The translations under genes and the position numbers were made by a program. A stretch of 64,000 bases of DNA from an uncultured Hydrogenophaga sp. (lineage in GTDB: Bacteria; Pseudomonadota; Gammaproteobacteria; Burkholderiales; Burkholderiaceae_C): positions 1-64,000 of the forward strand of contig NZ_OY288121.1 in NCBI RefSeq assembly GCF_958439165.1, given 5' to 3'. Under the pieces are notes generated by a model. It saw nothing but the letters and a program-made list of their open reading frames with translations, did not search any database and was not told where the DNA came from. Each line of letters begins with the position of its first letter. Position 1 is the first letter of the stretch. Below, in pieces: positions 55,301 to 61,582 of this stretch.

Positions 55301-58231
55301 TGGCTGTCGATCGACACAACACCGGGGCTGAAGAACTACGAGATGGACTACTCCATCAGCACCAGCCCGGAAGTCAAGACCGACCTGGGCACCACCAGTC
55401 GCAAGACCGACTGTTTCCTGGGCGTGTGCCACAGCCGCATCTACACCTCGTCCGAAAAGTACAGCTGGACCGTGTACGAGAGCTACCACCACAGCGTGAA
55501 TGCCTCACAGCGCGTGGCGGTGAAGTTCATCGGCTACGACAGCTCCAACGTGTCGGTGGACACCAACGGGCAGCTGCTGATCGGCGGCCTGGTGCGCAGC
55601 GTGGCTGGCGGCCTGTCGCTCGATGCCACACAAGGCATCGCGGCCCTGAACCCGGACGCCCGGGTGCTGGGGCAGCAGGTCACCCTGAGCTCCACGGCGG
55701 GCGCCATCGGCAGCGCGGCAGCACCGGTACGCGTCGAACTGGTCAACGGGGGATCGCTCACCGCCAGCGGCCGCGACGGCGTGTCGGTGGCCACCGCCCG
55801 TGGCGACCTGGTCATCAACTCGGTCAGCTCCACCCAGGGCGACGTGAACCTGAGTGCCGAGGGCAGCATCCGCAGCACCACGGCGGGCACCAGCATCACC
55901 GGCAACAACGTCAACCTGGTGTCGCTCAATGGCGGCATCCACGGTCTGATGGACAACCTGGCCCTGCAGGTGGAGACCCTGGGCACCAACAGCGTGCTGT
56001 CGGCGGCAGCGGTGGGCAACATCCGCCTGCAGGAAGCCACCGGCGACATGCGCGTGCGCCAGGTGGCCTCGGCCGCCGGCGACGTGTTCCTGACCACCCC
56101 AGGCCAGCTGGTCGACGCCAACACGGTGGAACGGACCGACGAACAGACCCGCAACCAGCTGCTGGCCCTGTGGACCGAGATGGGCCTGACCGGCCCGTCC
56201 GCCCAGGCCGCACTGGAGCGCAACCTGCAAAGCCAGAAAGTGCTGCTGCAACAGCAGTACGAAAACTACTTCCGCATGCGCAACCTCAAGCGCCAGGACG
56301 ACGGCAGCTTCACCGCAGACGCCTACAACGCCAGCTTCCGCTTCCAGCTCACCCAGGTGCAGGCGGCCGCGCTGTTGTCGGTCAATGACGGCTGGGGCGC
56401 AGCCGAACTGGCGGCCTACGAGGCGCAGCAGACCACCGCCTACCATGCCGCGCAGGCCCGCTTCGGTGCCGGCGGGTATGTGGCCAATTTCCTGCCCACG
56501 CTGACCGCCGCCGAGACCGCTGCGCTGTCCGAAGGAGCGGTCTGGACCGAGGCGCAGCTGGCCAACGGCCTGGCCGGCGGCCTGTTCCGTCCCACATCGG
56601 ACACCGACATCCGGCTGGAGCAGGCCAATGTGGTGGGTCGCCAGGTGACGCTGACGGCACAGGACGGCATCGGCACCCGCCAGGCCAGCCCGCGCGTCAT
56701 CACGCTGGACGCCAACGGCCTGCTGAGCGACAGCGACAAGCTGGCCCTGCTGGCGGCCGAGCGCAGCGATATCGTGGTGGACGGCAACGGCCAGATCCGC
56801 ATCACCGAGTTCGAGGATGTGGACGTGACCGCCAGCGGTCTGCTCAATGCCTCGACCACCCGTGGCAGCCTGCTGCTGGGCTCGGAAGCCGACCTCACCC
56901 TGGGCCAGGTCAGCGCGCCGGAGCAGGTGCGCATCAAGACCGGCGCCAGCCTGCTGGGCGCCGCCGGACTGACCCATGTGACCGCCGGCAGCGCGGTGCT
57001 GGAGGCCGGGCTGGGTCGCATCGGCACCGCCACCGAACAGGTGCAGGTCGATCTGGCCCCCACCGGCACCCTGACCGCCCGCGCCGGCACCGACCTGTTC
57101 GTGCGCGAAGTGGCCGGCGACATGGTGGTGGGCACCGTGTTCGCCCGCGGCGACGCCAACCTGCAGGCGCAGGGCAGCATCGTGGAATCGGTGCCGGACA
57201 GCCAGCTCGATGTGCGCGGCACCAGCGTCACGCTGGTGGCCGGCGACACGGTGGGCCGTCCCGGCGGCCAGAACGCGCTGGACGTGCAGGTGCGCAACCC
57301 GGGCCGGCTCAATGCCAGCGCGCCCACCGGCATCTACCTCAGCATGTCCGGCCTGTCGGGCACGCTGGGCGACATCACCACCCAGGGCCGCTTCGAGCTG
57401 GCTGCGGTGGACAGCAGCGTCACGCTGGCCGGCAGGGTGCAGGCCGATGCCGGGCTGCTGATCCAGGCGTCCGACGACATCCGCTTTGACGGCGGCACCG
57501 CCCGCACCGACGGCATCGCCGCACTCAACGCCGGCACCGACGGCACCGGCAACATCACCCGCAACGGCGGTGCCGGACCCGACGTGCAGGCCGGCACCGA
57601 AGCGCGCCTGAACGCGCCGGACGCCATCGGCACCCAGCAGGCGTTGCAGGTGGTGTCGGGCGGTCCGCTGTCGCTGCAGGGCCGGTTGATGAACGTGGGT
57701 CTGCGTCCGCTGGTGCAAGGCGCCGGCGCGGTGGTCAACATCACCGGCCAGGGCGGCACCACCGCCCAGGACGTGAGGCTGGACGTGCAAGGTGCCGGCG
57801 ACCTGCGCCTGGCCACCTTCGTGGTGGGCAATGCCCGGGTGACGACCGACGCGCCCACGCTGAGCGTGCCGGCCGGTTTCCTGGGTGATGCAGCCACCTT
57901 CGTGACGCCGTTCTTCACCACGCGCATGGACCGCCAGGACCGTGCGCCGGCACCGGGCGGCACCACCATCCGCGGCTTCACGCTCGACGGCGACTTCTTC
58001 CTCAGCCTCACGCCCACCGAGGCCTACCTGGGCGACTACGTCGTCAACTACGACCTGCGCCGGCTGGTGTTCGGCACGCCCCTGGGCAGCGCCGAACTCA
58101 CCGTGGGTGCCGGCCTGCTGGGCACCAGCGCCAGCCCGGACCGCGAGGACTTCGCCATCGACCACACCCCCGCGGCCCAGCGCCCGGCGCTCATCAACAT
58201 CGACATCGACGCACTGGAAGAGAAACTGTGA
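43346..58231 (+). CDS. Giant filamentous haemagglutinin-type adhesin (TpsA, 4961 residues)
   Basis: A two-partner-secretion exoprotein, about 490 kDa. Residues 1-43 are a signal peptide ending ASVAAQ, without a clear extended-signal consensus. Residues 45-290 form the TPS/haemagglutination domain, with FLNPQGVIVGRQG at 131-143 as the secretion signature; GTAGQVLIDPENITVS follows near 330. Residues about 995-2785 hold some thirty degenerate 55-65-residue repeats in the style of leukotoxin-LktA-family adhesins. Residues about 3229-3505 are Ala-rich and probably helical. The rest is mostly beta-helix, with another helical segment at about 4261-4411. CX4C cysteine pairs occur at 3719/3724 and 4023/4028. 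No sortase or anchor motif is seen. The ATG at 43346 follows AAGGA. Confidence 0.93.
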   Translation: MTQAAIGYLRRQYLCVLKRCALRNALMSVGSLGAVLAGASVAAQPIVTDGRTQTTVQVQGTVTDISTTTVHGNAAFNSFQRFNVDAGQTVNMHLPGQTSHLLNLVHGERSYINGLVSSYQNGQIGGHVYFLNPQGVIVGRQGVLQVGSLTITTPTTDFMNRLISPLGVIDPAATAQVLAGQVPLSSSGLVRVQGRILATQAATLAGSQVDIAAGAQVLAGGAARVAFGQLVNLDQVGMATEVSQEGGVIRLLASGDINVAGRVSADGAGSQAHGGDVLVMADQKSTLQAGALVSANAGSSGDGGFVEFSARREVELAGGSLQASATQGTAGQVLIDPENITVSADLLRSAGGNTSGGGISWDAGSLTLQADQRLNVASGVVISTRQVQGTTRDDHINGASVDASGNLILKAPHIELGDGAMLLAHGDNTHAGGDISLLATDINALGAVRSASTSITATNATLKGRTVTLRANADTSALATLLALQPGTTLADAQAYLNSELDDLGDGPGGEYLAIKTDAAAHVVLRGTQVQATGNVTIDALAGARAGFEKQAEASVTVDDHVAGDGTRVASQITGNDIQIQATSDTSLKYNVLGTAVRLLDQSWLPAEDNPVLQKVNDQLFDYSSVPLVSLSGSNATVHIGGASRIEAGGALDLSASAQSTAAPSFSSPLLFAAAWGESNAASRLVVDGASLLRAGQAARLSATTDVELDVTAKVNSTNKPIDAVFARGLSRIETTVDLGQGTTTDAASLEVTALTQADIQVQADASNTGASGLGFAVAVNESTSTTTASLGGQVTTASGDVVVRASTDVDQNNTSANAATLGDTSTIGARIANFKAGIQRNVTGAVLGSLTKLSPSQSSAITNFLFPGIKDGRFNASGAVAWADSDNVAQASVAAGASVRSGNALTVGASVSEVPKASATAKSTSNGTALGGSAVVARFGNQADAWVGANAQTDARGATLVEATTLIPYPWQINWNSPVTVLSHLQGNLLDLALTGYTFNSAKGKEGVGIAAGVALLGFENNASAWVAEGAQINQRTNSTATPGLDLSQQSVDVRARNEVNLVTAAGIASTSFLGSTGGKGAIGGVASIVDVGGKASATVHDGALVRAAKSVTVDAQSQYQLASVAESGGSSDSLTIQGAVGLTTVNTQTVATIDDKARIQADDNITVSADGELRTIAIAGGVAATKGPVGIGMSVAVNTIDNQVSAFVGNANAATDTAPATGTISAGGNLAVRATADTEIGAYSLAGALATNSSEQTTAPSDAGTTQSGAGSAAGGAGAGQGKFGIAMSGDASVNTIQADTVARLGDGVQVSQADNLTIAADNQLAINALSGAVTISTQPQGNSLAGSYAQNTLGGTTAARLTDSSVNLAGDLNVQAGVDGSIRSLTASLAGAKGKAGVAGSVSINEIEHQTQVLLANTRISGADQVGLFSADRSTIQSVAGALAFGGKAGVGLSFAWNRIGNSTTTRVDTSAIDASGAVTVQAESDNTIDSVAASIGASKGPMAGAGAVSINTVTSQTAATVDGRTGNGIDAGGAVDVTATDTSRIAALAGGVGATSGQAGFGAAVGWSEVNNAVAAQVTGAARLRSRSGSVAVNAASDTGVQALAAAGGAADKVAVAGSFAAVQTGNQTLAQVDGGSVLQAAGEVRVAARDAAEIESLAGSVALSGQAALGVAAAYNRIGNATEARVAQASLNGGSVAIEARTSADIANAAVGGGGAAKAAVTGSLGVNTIDNRTAATATDADLDATGAAAIVAQDDSRIQSISGAAAVGGNAAVGAAGAYNHIGGTVLAQMSGGTLDAASARVSGQRTGDLEVWAISGAGSASAGFAGSIALNEVGGSNVARVADGAVINASGNAVVSAESDDIIRSRAGAAGLSGGVGGAGAVAFNDMQASTLAQVSGTGTRITASGLGSTVAVDNGRLAGTGSLADRQQQDSLRGVAVIASSTAELENFAISAAGGGSATVAATVSVALLGGSTTAELSQGATLNDQPGQSTQQARVGAFHHDEITSGTGGGAIGGDAGVGGAVDSVVVSHTTTARVNDAAVRAQQAVAVQARSTTGITQAAVAVGGGSYAGLAGTGALVLLDGTTQALVDDSQLTSRGNALVEATADTEVDIVAGALAASGVAGVGVTAAVTVSQQQTTARVGGDSNINAAGTTRIGADSTFAQTNHAYTAAAAGGVGVAGTVSVVVLKGSTDAQVSGTANLNDDGAYTSASQDVAVAASDRSTVENRVGSLGVGLGGVGVGAVADVVLVNNGASATVGGNTRIRAGRDIGVVASTVRDIDSLTTAAAGGSTAGIAGAASVIAVGARPDGDASDNTSGSVDRAGQMVRGSATGNQLAADHGDAGDSAQRADAARAGVALNSDFAAPAAPTSAAATVASSTVLTAGRDVNVSASNQTTTQAIAVGAAVSGGVSLGGGVAIAQVDDRTLASLTGSTSAQRNVRVQAQDTQGSTSTLRTYAGGAGLAGLAASYAWHDKSSQAQAELGGTVSASGNVTVDASLQTDLVANGGAAAVGAIGVGAAIALVDQNGQAQATLLDNTRVTSTGLDVQSQTRTRGTADVVAASGGLLAGAAGALADAGDHTRSLASIGNDTLISTGSGALNLRADADPQARAQALGVAVSGGVSIGASVAHADVGSTARASTGDNADITADRMDVRARTLASGDTAVASATAGAGGLLLGASATDARATVNAVTEASLGQGNTIYADQELALRALSTTSARADATGINGGLLAGGSNTALARNGTVTRVQVGDAADLVAGSLRLQAEGNSTLRAGTVSGAGGLGVLLASRAETDADGVTQVLLGTATGNGGTVVADSVDIDAVQRVDFDATADSTSAAAVGASGARAVNQVDSTALAAIGRDMTVAATTLFSARAGNDITKSSAGATGYQVDSGSGGVLNAAAARSSTTIRNDAQVTVGQGALINVDNPATQLVRNSSGKDVATAINGLLELGASNNVNAYDRVRLDSGGAIAVARSESSIDNTSTAQVSVGDDAALMGDGNIELSALTAATVQTRANSKTYGAAGAAQGDTRSTITADQAVTVGTGALIEAEESVYLMAGADRTRTNQLVADAETRLWNRTAVPIETDPNALGRLVQHNDITLAAGSQVNAVRDVNLTATEGEHRARGYGEGTDLYREVLSAIGEFFGADTSSLKITGGTSQDNAGLPGVAGLSSTVRIDGGVRAGLWNHQYITIGADSSITSSEALQGVAQLSNENVSQLLQDEIRQILDAAERKNRQYNDFKGGSSAAAAIEAQASATLQRDNAVAGLASATQVNTSVQAFVNTARDAGTSTVIAAAAATSAAQLAADQAESTAQETTAAVKVAATASATAATTVAASATAASTAAAQAEANASDLRQAANATSEADAKAYLGTMADAAENAASKARALANAMSAEAAVLADSASTQDARSAAQATTVQARAAADTAARSAAGVAATDADTTARQAVNRADAQLAAAVTQLAAANSALADAQDASGSSDAALGMLADVNILTQQQAQLSNATSVDFVKIGSKDDIITARSGNVRVTGKALTGSGAVVAPGDARIEIVNNSTRFMKVDANLFIPDEVGGLVSFNGMRVSGSADINQRNAAGQVASLNITDAASTDKPSIRIENNATGNSGNSGGPAQLWVYGDITNLGGEVNATSEGTLRVAASIGAETVNLVTGGDFIKTFTPGFSHQGGDPTSRLSDVAAAAEATKADASRDVLPGCSEIACGSTIAGNNVYISAEKLNINGLIQAGLPDRQIVIPADLTAAIAAAPRDPSDARYLILQNPVVDGRADTNGIKLRYDTQLNRLELADVRMGGGHMELFGNMFSTGNGELRVMDGYGRINIVNNSSLPLAVGRLDTGPGVQGTIRITDTARDANGNQRGAGNTPLVTEITRLNGVAITRTNTGSNGDMVEVGRSQADSGRTTWFDPMADRRFNWINSDITDKERIQRYETKTTWGSDFLGRDPGRQPNITLPDRVTRENRVSGDWLSIDTTPGLKNYEMDYSISTSPEVKTDLGTTSRKTDCFLGVCHSRIYTSSEKYSWTVYESYHHSVNASQRVAVKFIGYDSSNVSVDTNGQLLIGGLVRSVAGGLSLDATQGIAALNPDARVLGQQVTLSSTAGAIGSAAAPVRVELVNGGSLTASGRDGVSVATARGDLVINSVSSTQGDVNLSAEGSIRSTTAGTSITGNNVNLVSLNGGIHGLMDNLALQVETLGTNSVLSAAAVGNIRLQEATGDMRVRQVASAAGDVFLTTPGQLVDANTVERTDEQTRNQLLALWTEMGLTGPSAQAALERNLQSQKVLLQQQYENYFRMRNLKRQDDGSFTADAYNASFRFQLTQVQAAALLSVNDGWGAAELAAYEAQQTTAYHAAQARFGAGGYVANFLPTLTAAETAALSEGAVWTEAQLANGLAGGLFRPTSDTDIRLEQANVVGRQVTLTAQDGIGTRQASPRVITLDANGLLSDSDKLALLAAERSDIVVDGNGQIRITEFEDVDVTASGLLNASTTRGSLLLGSEADLTLGQVSAPEQVRIKTGASLLGAAGLTHVTAGSAVLEAGLGRIGTATEQVQVDLAPTGTLTARAGTDLFVREVAGDMVVGTVFARGDANLQAQGSIVESVPDSQLDVRGTSVTLVAGDTVGRPGGQNALDVQVRNPGRLNASAPTGIYLSMSGLSGTLGDITTQGRFELAAVDSSVTLAGRVQADAGLLIQASDDIRFDGGTARTDGIAALNAGTDGTGNITRNGGAGPDVQAGTEARLNAPDAIGTQQALQVVSGGPLSLQGRLMNVGLRPLVQGAGAVVNITGQGGTTAQDVRLDVQGAGDLRLATFVVGNARVTTDAPTLSVPAGFLGDAATFVTPFFTTRMDRQDRAPAPGGTTIRGFTLDGDFFLSLTPTEAYLGDYVVNYDLRRLVFGTPLGSAELTVGAGLLGTSASPDREDFAIDHTPAAQRPALINIDIDALEEKL
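46330..51700 (+). repeat. Degenerate protein-level repeats inside the adhesin
   Basis: About thirty units of roughly 55-65 residues, each ending in a G(A/V)xxxxNxIxNxTxAxV pattern; examples are SFAWNRIGNSTTTRV, AVSINTVTSQTAATV and AAAYNRIGNATEARV. At DNA level units have diverged, but identical stretches remain: a 22-nt block occurs at 50584-50605 and 51220-51241. Such repeats could change unit number by recombination. Confidence 0.75.
53030..53860 (+). other. Ala-rich helical (coiled-coil-like) segment of the adhesin
   Basis: About 275 residues from LQDEIRQILDAAERKNRQYN to DVNILTQQQAQLSNATSVDF, dominated by Ala, Thr, Ser, Gln and Glu/Asp, with no beta-helix pattern. It separates the repeat domain from the C-terminal beta region and may be a spacer or stalk. 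Confidence 0.65.
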
Positions 58232-59943
58232 CGCCCTCCCCCATGGACACCCGGCCAGCGGCCGGCCCGGCGAACCGCCTGTCCTTCCCCCTGGCGCTGG
58301 CCCTGGCGCTGTCGGCCGCATCGCAGGCCCAGGCCCAGACCCAGACCCCCAGCGGCGCCGGCGAGATCGGTGCCATCCAGCGCCTGGAGCGCGACCAGCT
58401 GGAACGGCTGCGGCAGGAACAACGCCTGCAGCAGCGGCCGGTGGTGCCGGGCATCGACCTGCCGGCCACGCCGGCACCGGGCGCGGCCTCGCAGCGGCAG
58501 AACATCGACGTGCGCCGCATCGAGGTGGACGCCTCGGCCATCCTGAGTGCGGCCGAGCTGCGCGCGGCCGTGGCCCCGTTCGAGAACCGCGTGCTCAGCC
58601 TGAGTCAGCTGTACGACGTGGTCGCCGCCATCAACCGGCTGTACGACGCGCGCCAGATGCCCACCGCCCGCGCGGTGCTGCCGCCGCAGGACGTGGTGGG
58701 CGGCACGGTGCGCATCCGGCTGGTGGAAGCCCGTGTGGGCGAGGTCCGCGTGGGAGCCGAAAACCAGGTCAGCGACCGCTTCGTGCGCGAACGGCTGGGC
58801 CTGCGCGAGGGCCAGCTGCTGTCGGTGCCCGAACTCGAGGCCGATCTGGTGCGCTTCAACCGCCTGCACCAGGCGCAGCTCAGTGCCAGCGTCAAACCCG
58901 GCCAGGCCAGCGGCACCACCGACGTGGAACTGCTGGCCCAGGAACCGGTGGCCCGCCGGCTGCAGACCTATGTGGACAACGGTGGCCGCAACACGGTGGG
59001 CGAGATCCGCCTGGGCGTGGTGGGGCAATGGAACGGCCTGCGCCGCAGCGACGACAGCCTGCAGCTCTCGGGCGTGGCGGCCGAAGGCAGTGCCAGCGTG
59101 GCGGCGGCCTACAGCACCGCGCTGACGGCAGACGGCTGGCGGCTGGACACCGCCTTCAATGCCGACCGCATCAAGATCATCGACGGCCCGTTCGTGCCGC
59201 TGGACATCGGCGGCTCGTCGCAGATCGTGTCGGTGGGCGCGAGCAAGCCGCTGGTGGTCAGCGCCGAACGCCTGTGGCTGGGCTACGGGCGGCTGGCCCT
59301 CAAATCCAGCGAGAGCACCTTCGGCGGCATCACCCAGGTGAGCTCCCGACTGAACGTGCTGACCGCCGGCGTGACCGGCGATCACCAGTTCGATGGCGCG
59401 GTCTGGACGGTGGACGCCAACCTCAACGCCGGCACCCAGTCGCGCAATGCGGACGGCAGCTTCGTGTACCTGCGGGCCAACACCGCCTGGCTGCAGCCCA
59501 TGAGCCCGCAGACCCAGTGGTTGCTGCGCGCCGGCCTGCAGGCCGGGTTCAGCCCGCTGCTGCCATCGTCCGAACAGTTCCAGGTGGGCGGCAGCGCCAG
59601 CGTGCGCGGTTATGCCGAAGGCCTGCTCACCGGCCGCAGCGGCTACCTGCTGAGCGCCGAGCTGCGCCACCGCCTGCACTCTCCGGCAGCCGACAGTGGC
59701 TGGCCCTTCGTGACCGGGCTGGCCTTCGTCGACCACGGGGCGGCGTTCCCGTTCCGCCCTGCCCCGCTGGCCGATGTCACGCGGCGCGACTTCCTCACCA
59801 GCGCCGGTGTGGGAGCGGTGGCCGAATGGGCAGCGGGCGTGCAGGCCCGGGTGTCGGTGGGCTGGCCGCTGCGCAACCGCCAGCTCGACCCGGACCAGAG
59901 CGGTCCGCGGGTGCATGCATCGGTCACGGTGACCTGGCAGTGA
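58228..59943 (+). CDS. TpsB outer-membrane transporter (ShlB/FhaC/HecB family)
   Basis: A 571-residue Omp85-superfamily pore that exports the adhesin. A signal peptide (FPLALALALSAASQAQA) is followed by a helix-rich segment, then POTRA1 (IDVRRIEVDASAILSAAELR, near residue 92), POTRA2 (GEVRVGAENQVSDRFVRERLG) and the FhaC barrel with the L6 motif ASVRGYAEGLL. The last strand is HASVTVTWQ. The GTG at 58228 overlaps the adhesin stop as GTGA; an in-frame ATG follows 15 bp later. The overlap implies coupled translation of the two partners. Confidence 0.95.
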   Translation: MTPSPMDTRPAAGPANRLSFPLALALALSAASQAQAQTQTPSGAGEIGAIQRLERDQLERLRQEQRLQQRPVVPGIDLPATPAPGAASQRQNIDVRRIEVDASAILSAAELRAAVAPFENRVLSLSQLYDVVAAINRLYDARQMPTARAVLPPQDVVGGTVRIRLVEARVGEVRVGAENQVSDRFVRERLGLREGQLLSVPELEADLVRFNRLHQAQLSASVKPGQASGTTDVELLAQEPVARRLQTYVDNGGRNTVGEIRLGVVGQWNGLRRSDDSLQLSGVAAEGSASVAAAYSTALTADGWRLDTAFNADRIKIIDGPFVPLDIGGSSQIVSVGASKPLVVSAERLWLGYGRLALKSSESTFGGITQVSSRLNVLTAGVTGDHQFDGAVWTVDANLNAGTQSRNADGSFVYLRANTAWLQPMSPQTQWLLRAGLQAGFSPLLPSSEQFQVGGSASVRGYAEGLLTGRSGYLLSAELRHRLHSPAADSGWPFVTGLAFVDHGAAFPFRPAPLADVTRRDFLTSAGVGAVAEWAAGVQARVSVGWPLRNRQLDPDQSGPRVHASVTVTWQ

Positions 59944-60031
59944 AGACGGGCTGAAGGGGCGGGCGGCGGGTCTGCGAAAATCGGCGGGTCTTTCACCCAC
60001 GACCGAGACGACCCTCCGGGGCACACACGCC

Positions 60032-61582
60032 ATGACCACCATCCGCCAGAACGACCTGATCGAATCCATCGCCGGCGCGCTGCAGTACATCAGCTACTAC
60101 CACCCGGCCGACTACATCGCCCACCTGGCCCGCGCCTACCAGCGCGAGCAGAGCGCGGCTGCCAAGGACGCCATCGCGCAGATCCTGACCAACAGCAAGA
60201 TGAGCGCGGTGGGCCACCGGCCGATCTGCCAGGACACCGGCATCGTCAACGTGTTCCTCAAGGTCGGCATGAACGTGCGCTGGGAAGGGTTCACCGGCGG
60301 CCTGGAGGACGCGGTCAACGAAGGCGTGCGCCGCGGCTACAACCACCCGGACAACCAGCTGCGCGCCAGCGTGGTGGCCGATCCGCAGTTCCTGCGCAAG
60401 AACACCAAGGACAACACGCCGGCGGTCATCTTCACCGAGATCGTGCCCGGCGACACGGTGGAAGTGACCGTGGCCGCCAAGGGCGGCGGCAGCGAGAACA
60501 AGAGCAAGATGATCATGCTCAACCCCGGCGACTCGGTGGTCGACTGGGTGCTGAAGACCGTGCCCACCATGGGCGCCGGCTGGTGCCCGCCGGGCATGCT
60601 GGGCATCGGCATCGGCGGCACGGCCGAGAAGGCGGTGCTGATGGCCAAGGAGTCCCTCATGGACGACCTGGACATGTACCAGCTGCAGGACAAGGCGGCC
60701 AAGGGCGAGAAGCTCAGCCAGGTGGAAGAACTGCGCCTGGAGCTGTTCGAGAAGGTCAATGCCCTGGGCATCGGCGCCCAGGGTCTGGGCGGCCTGACCA
60801 CGGTGCTGGACGTCAAGATCAAGATGTACCCGACCCATGCAGCCAGCAAGCCGGTGGCCATGATTCCCAATTGCGCCGCCACCCGCCACGCCCACTTCGT
60901 GCTGGACGGCAGCGGCCCGGTCTACCTCGACGCGCCCAGCCTGGACCTGTGGCCCGATGTGAACTGGGTGCCCGACACCCAGAAGAGCACGCGCGTGGAC
61001 CTCAACACCCTGACCAAGGCCGACGTGGCGGCCTGGAAGCCGGGCCAGACCCTGCTGCTCAACGGCAAGATGCTGACCGGCCGCGACGCCGCGCACAAGC
61101 GCATCCAGGGCATGCTGGCCAAGGGCGAGAAGCTGCCGGTGGACTTCACCAACCGGGTCATCTACTACGTGGGTCCGGTGGACCCGGTGCGCGACGAGGC
61201 CGTGGGCCCGGCCGGCCCGACCACCGCCACCCGCATGGACGGCTTCACCGACATGATGCTGGCCGAGACCGGCCTGATCGCCATGGTGGGCAAGGCCGAG
61301 CGTGGCCCGGTGGCCATCGAGGCCATCCAGAAGCACCAGAGCGCCTACCTCATGGCCGTGGGCGGTGCCGCCTACCTGGTGTCCAAGGCCATCAAGGCGG
61401 CCCGGGTGGTCGGCTTTGAAGACCTGGGCATGGAAGCCATCTACGAATTCGACGTGGTCGACATGCCGGTGACGGTGGCGGTGGACGCCGGCGGCACCAG
61501 CGCCCACATCACCGGCCCGGCCGAGTGGCAGAAGCGCATCGCCAGCGGCGAGTTCAAGGGCATCACCGTCGCATCGGCTTGA
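60032..61582 (+). CDS. fumA: Class I fumarate hydratase
   Basis: A 516-residue [4Fe-4S] fumarase (fumarate to malate). The candidate cluster cysteines lie in RPICQDTGIVNV, GAGWCPPGMLG and PNCAATRHAHF, and the beta domain has GPTTATRMDGFTDMML. The chain is single and complete, unlike the split archaeal forms. The stop overlaps the glutamate racemase start by 4 bp. A moderately strong start follows a C-rich leader. Confidence 0.95.
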   Translation: MTTIRQNDLIESIAGALQYISYYHPADYIAHLARAYQREQSAAAKDAIAQILTNSKMSAVGHRPICQDTGIVNVFLKVGMNVRWEGFTGGLEDAVNEGVRRGYNHPDNQLRASVVADPQFLRKNTKDNTPAVIFTEIVPGDTVEVTVAAKGGGSENKSKMIMLNPGDSVVDWVLKTVPTMGAGWCPPGMLGIGIGGTAEKAVLMAKESLMDDLDMYQLQDKAAKGEKLSQVEELRLELFEKVNALGIGAQGLGGLTTVLDVKIKMYPTHAASKPVAMIPNCAATRHAHFVLDGSGPVYLDAPSLDLWPDVNWVPDTQKSTRVDLNTLTKADVAAWKPGQTLLLNGKMLTGRDAAHKRIQGMLAKGEKLPVDFTNRVIYYVGPVDPVRDEAVGPAGPTTATRMDGFTDMMLAETGLIAMVGKAERGPVAIEAIQKHQSAYLMAVGGAAYLVSKAIKAARVVGFEDLGMEAIYEFDVVDMPVTVAVDAGGTSAHITGPAEWQKRIASGEFKGITVASA

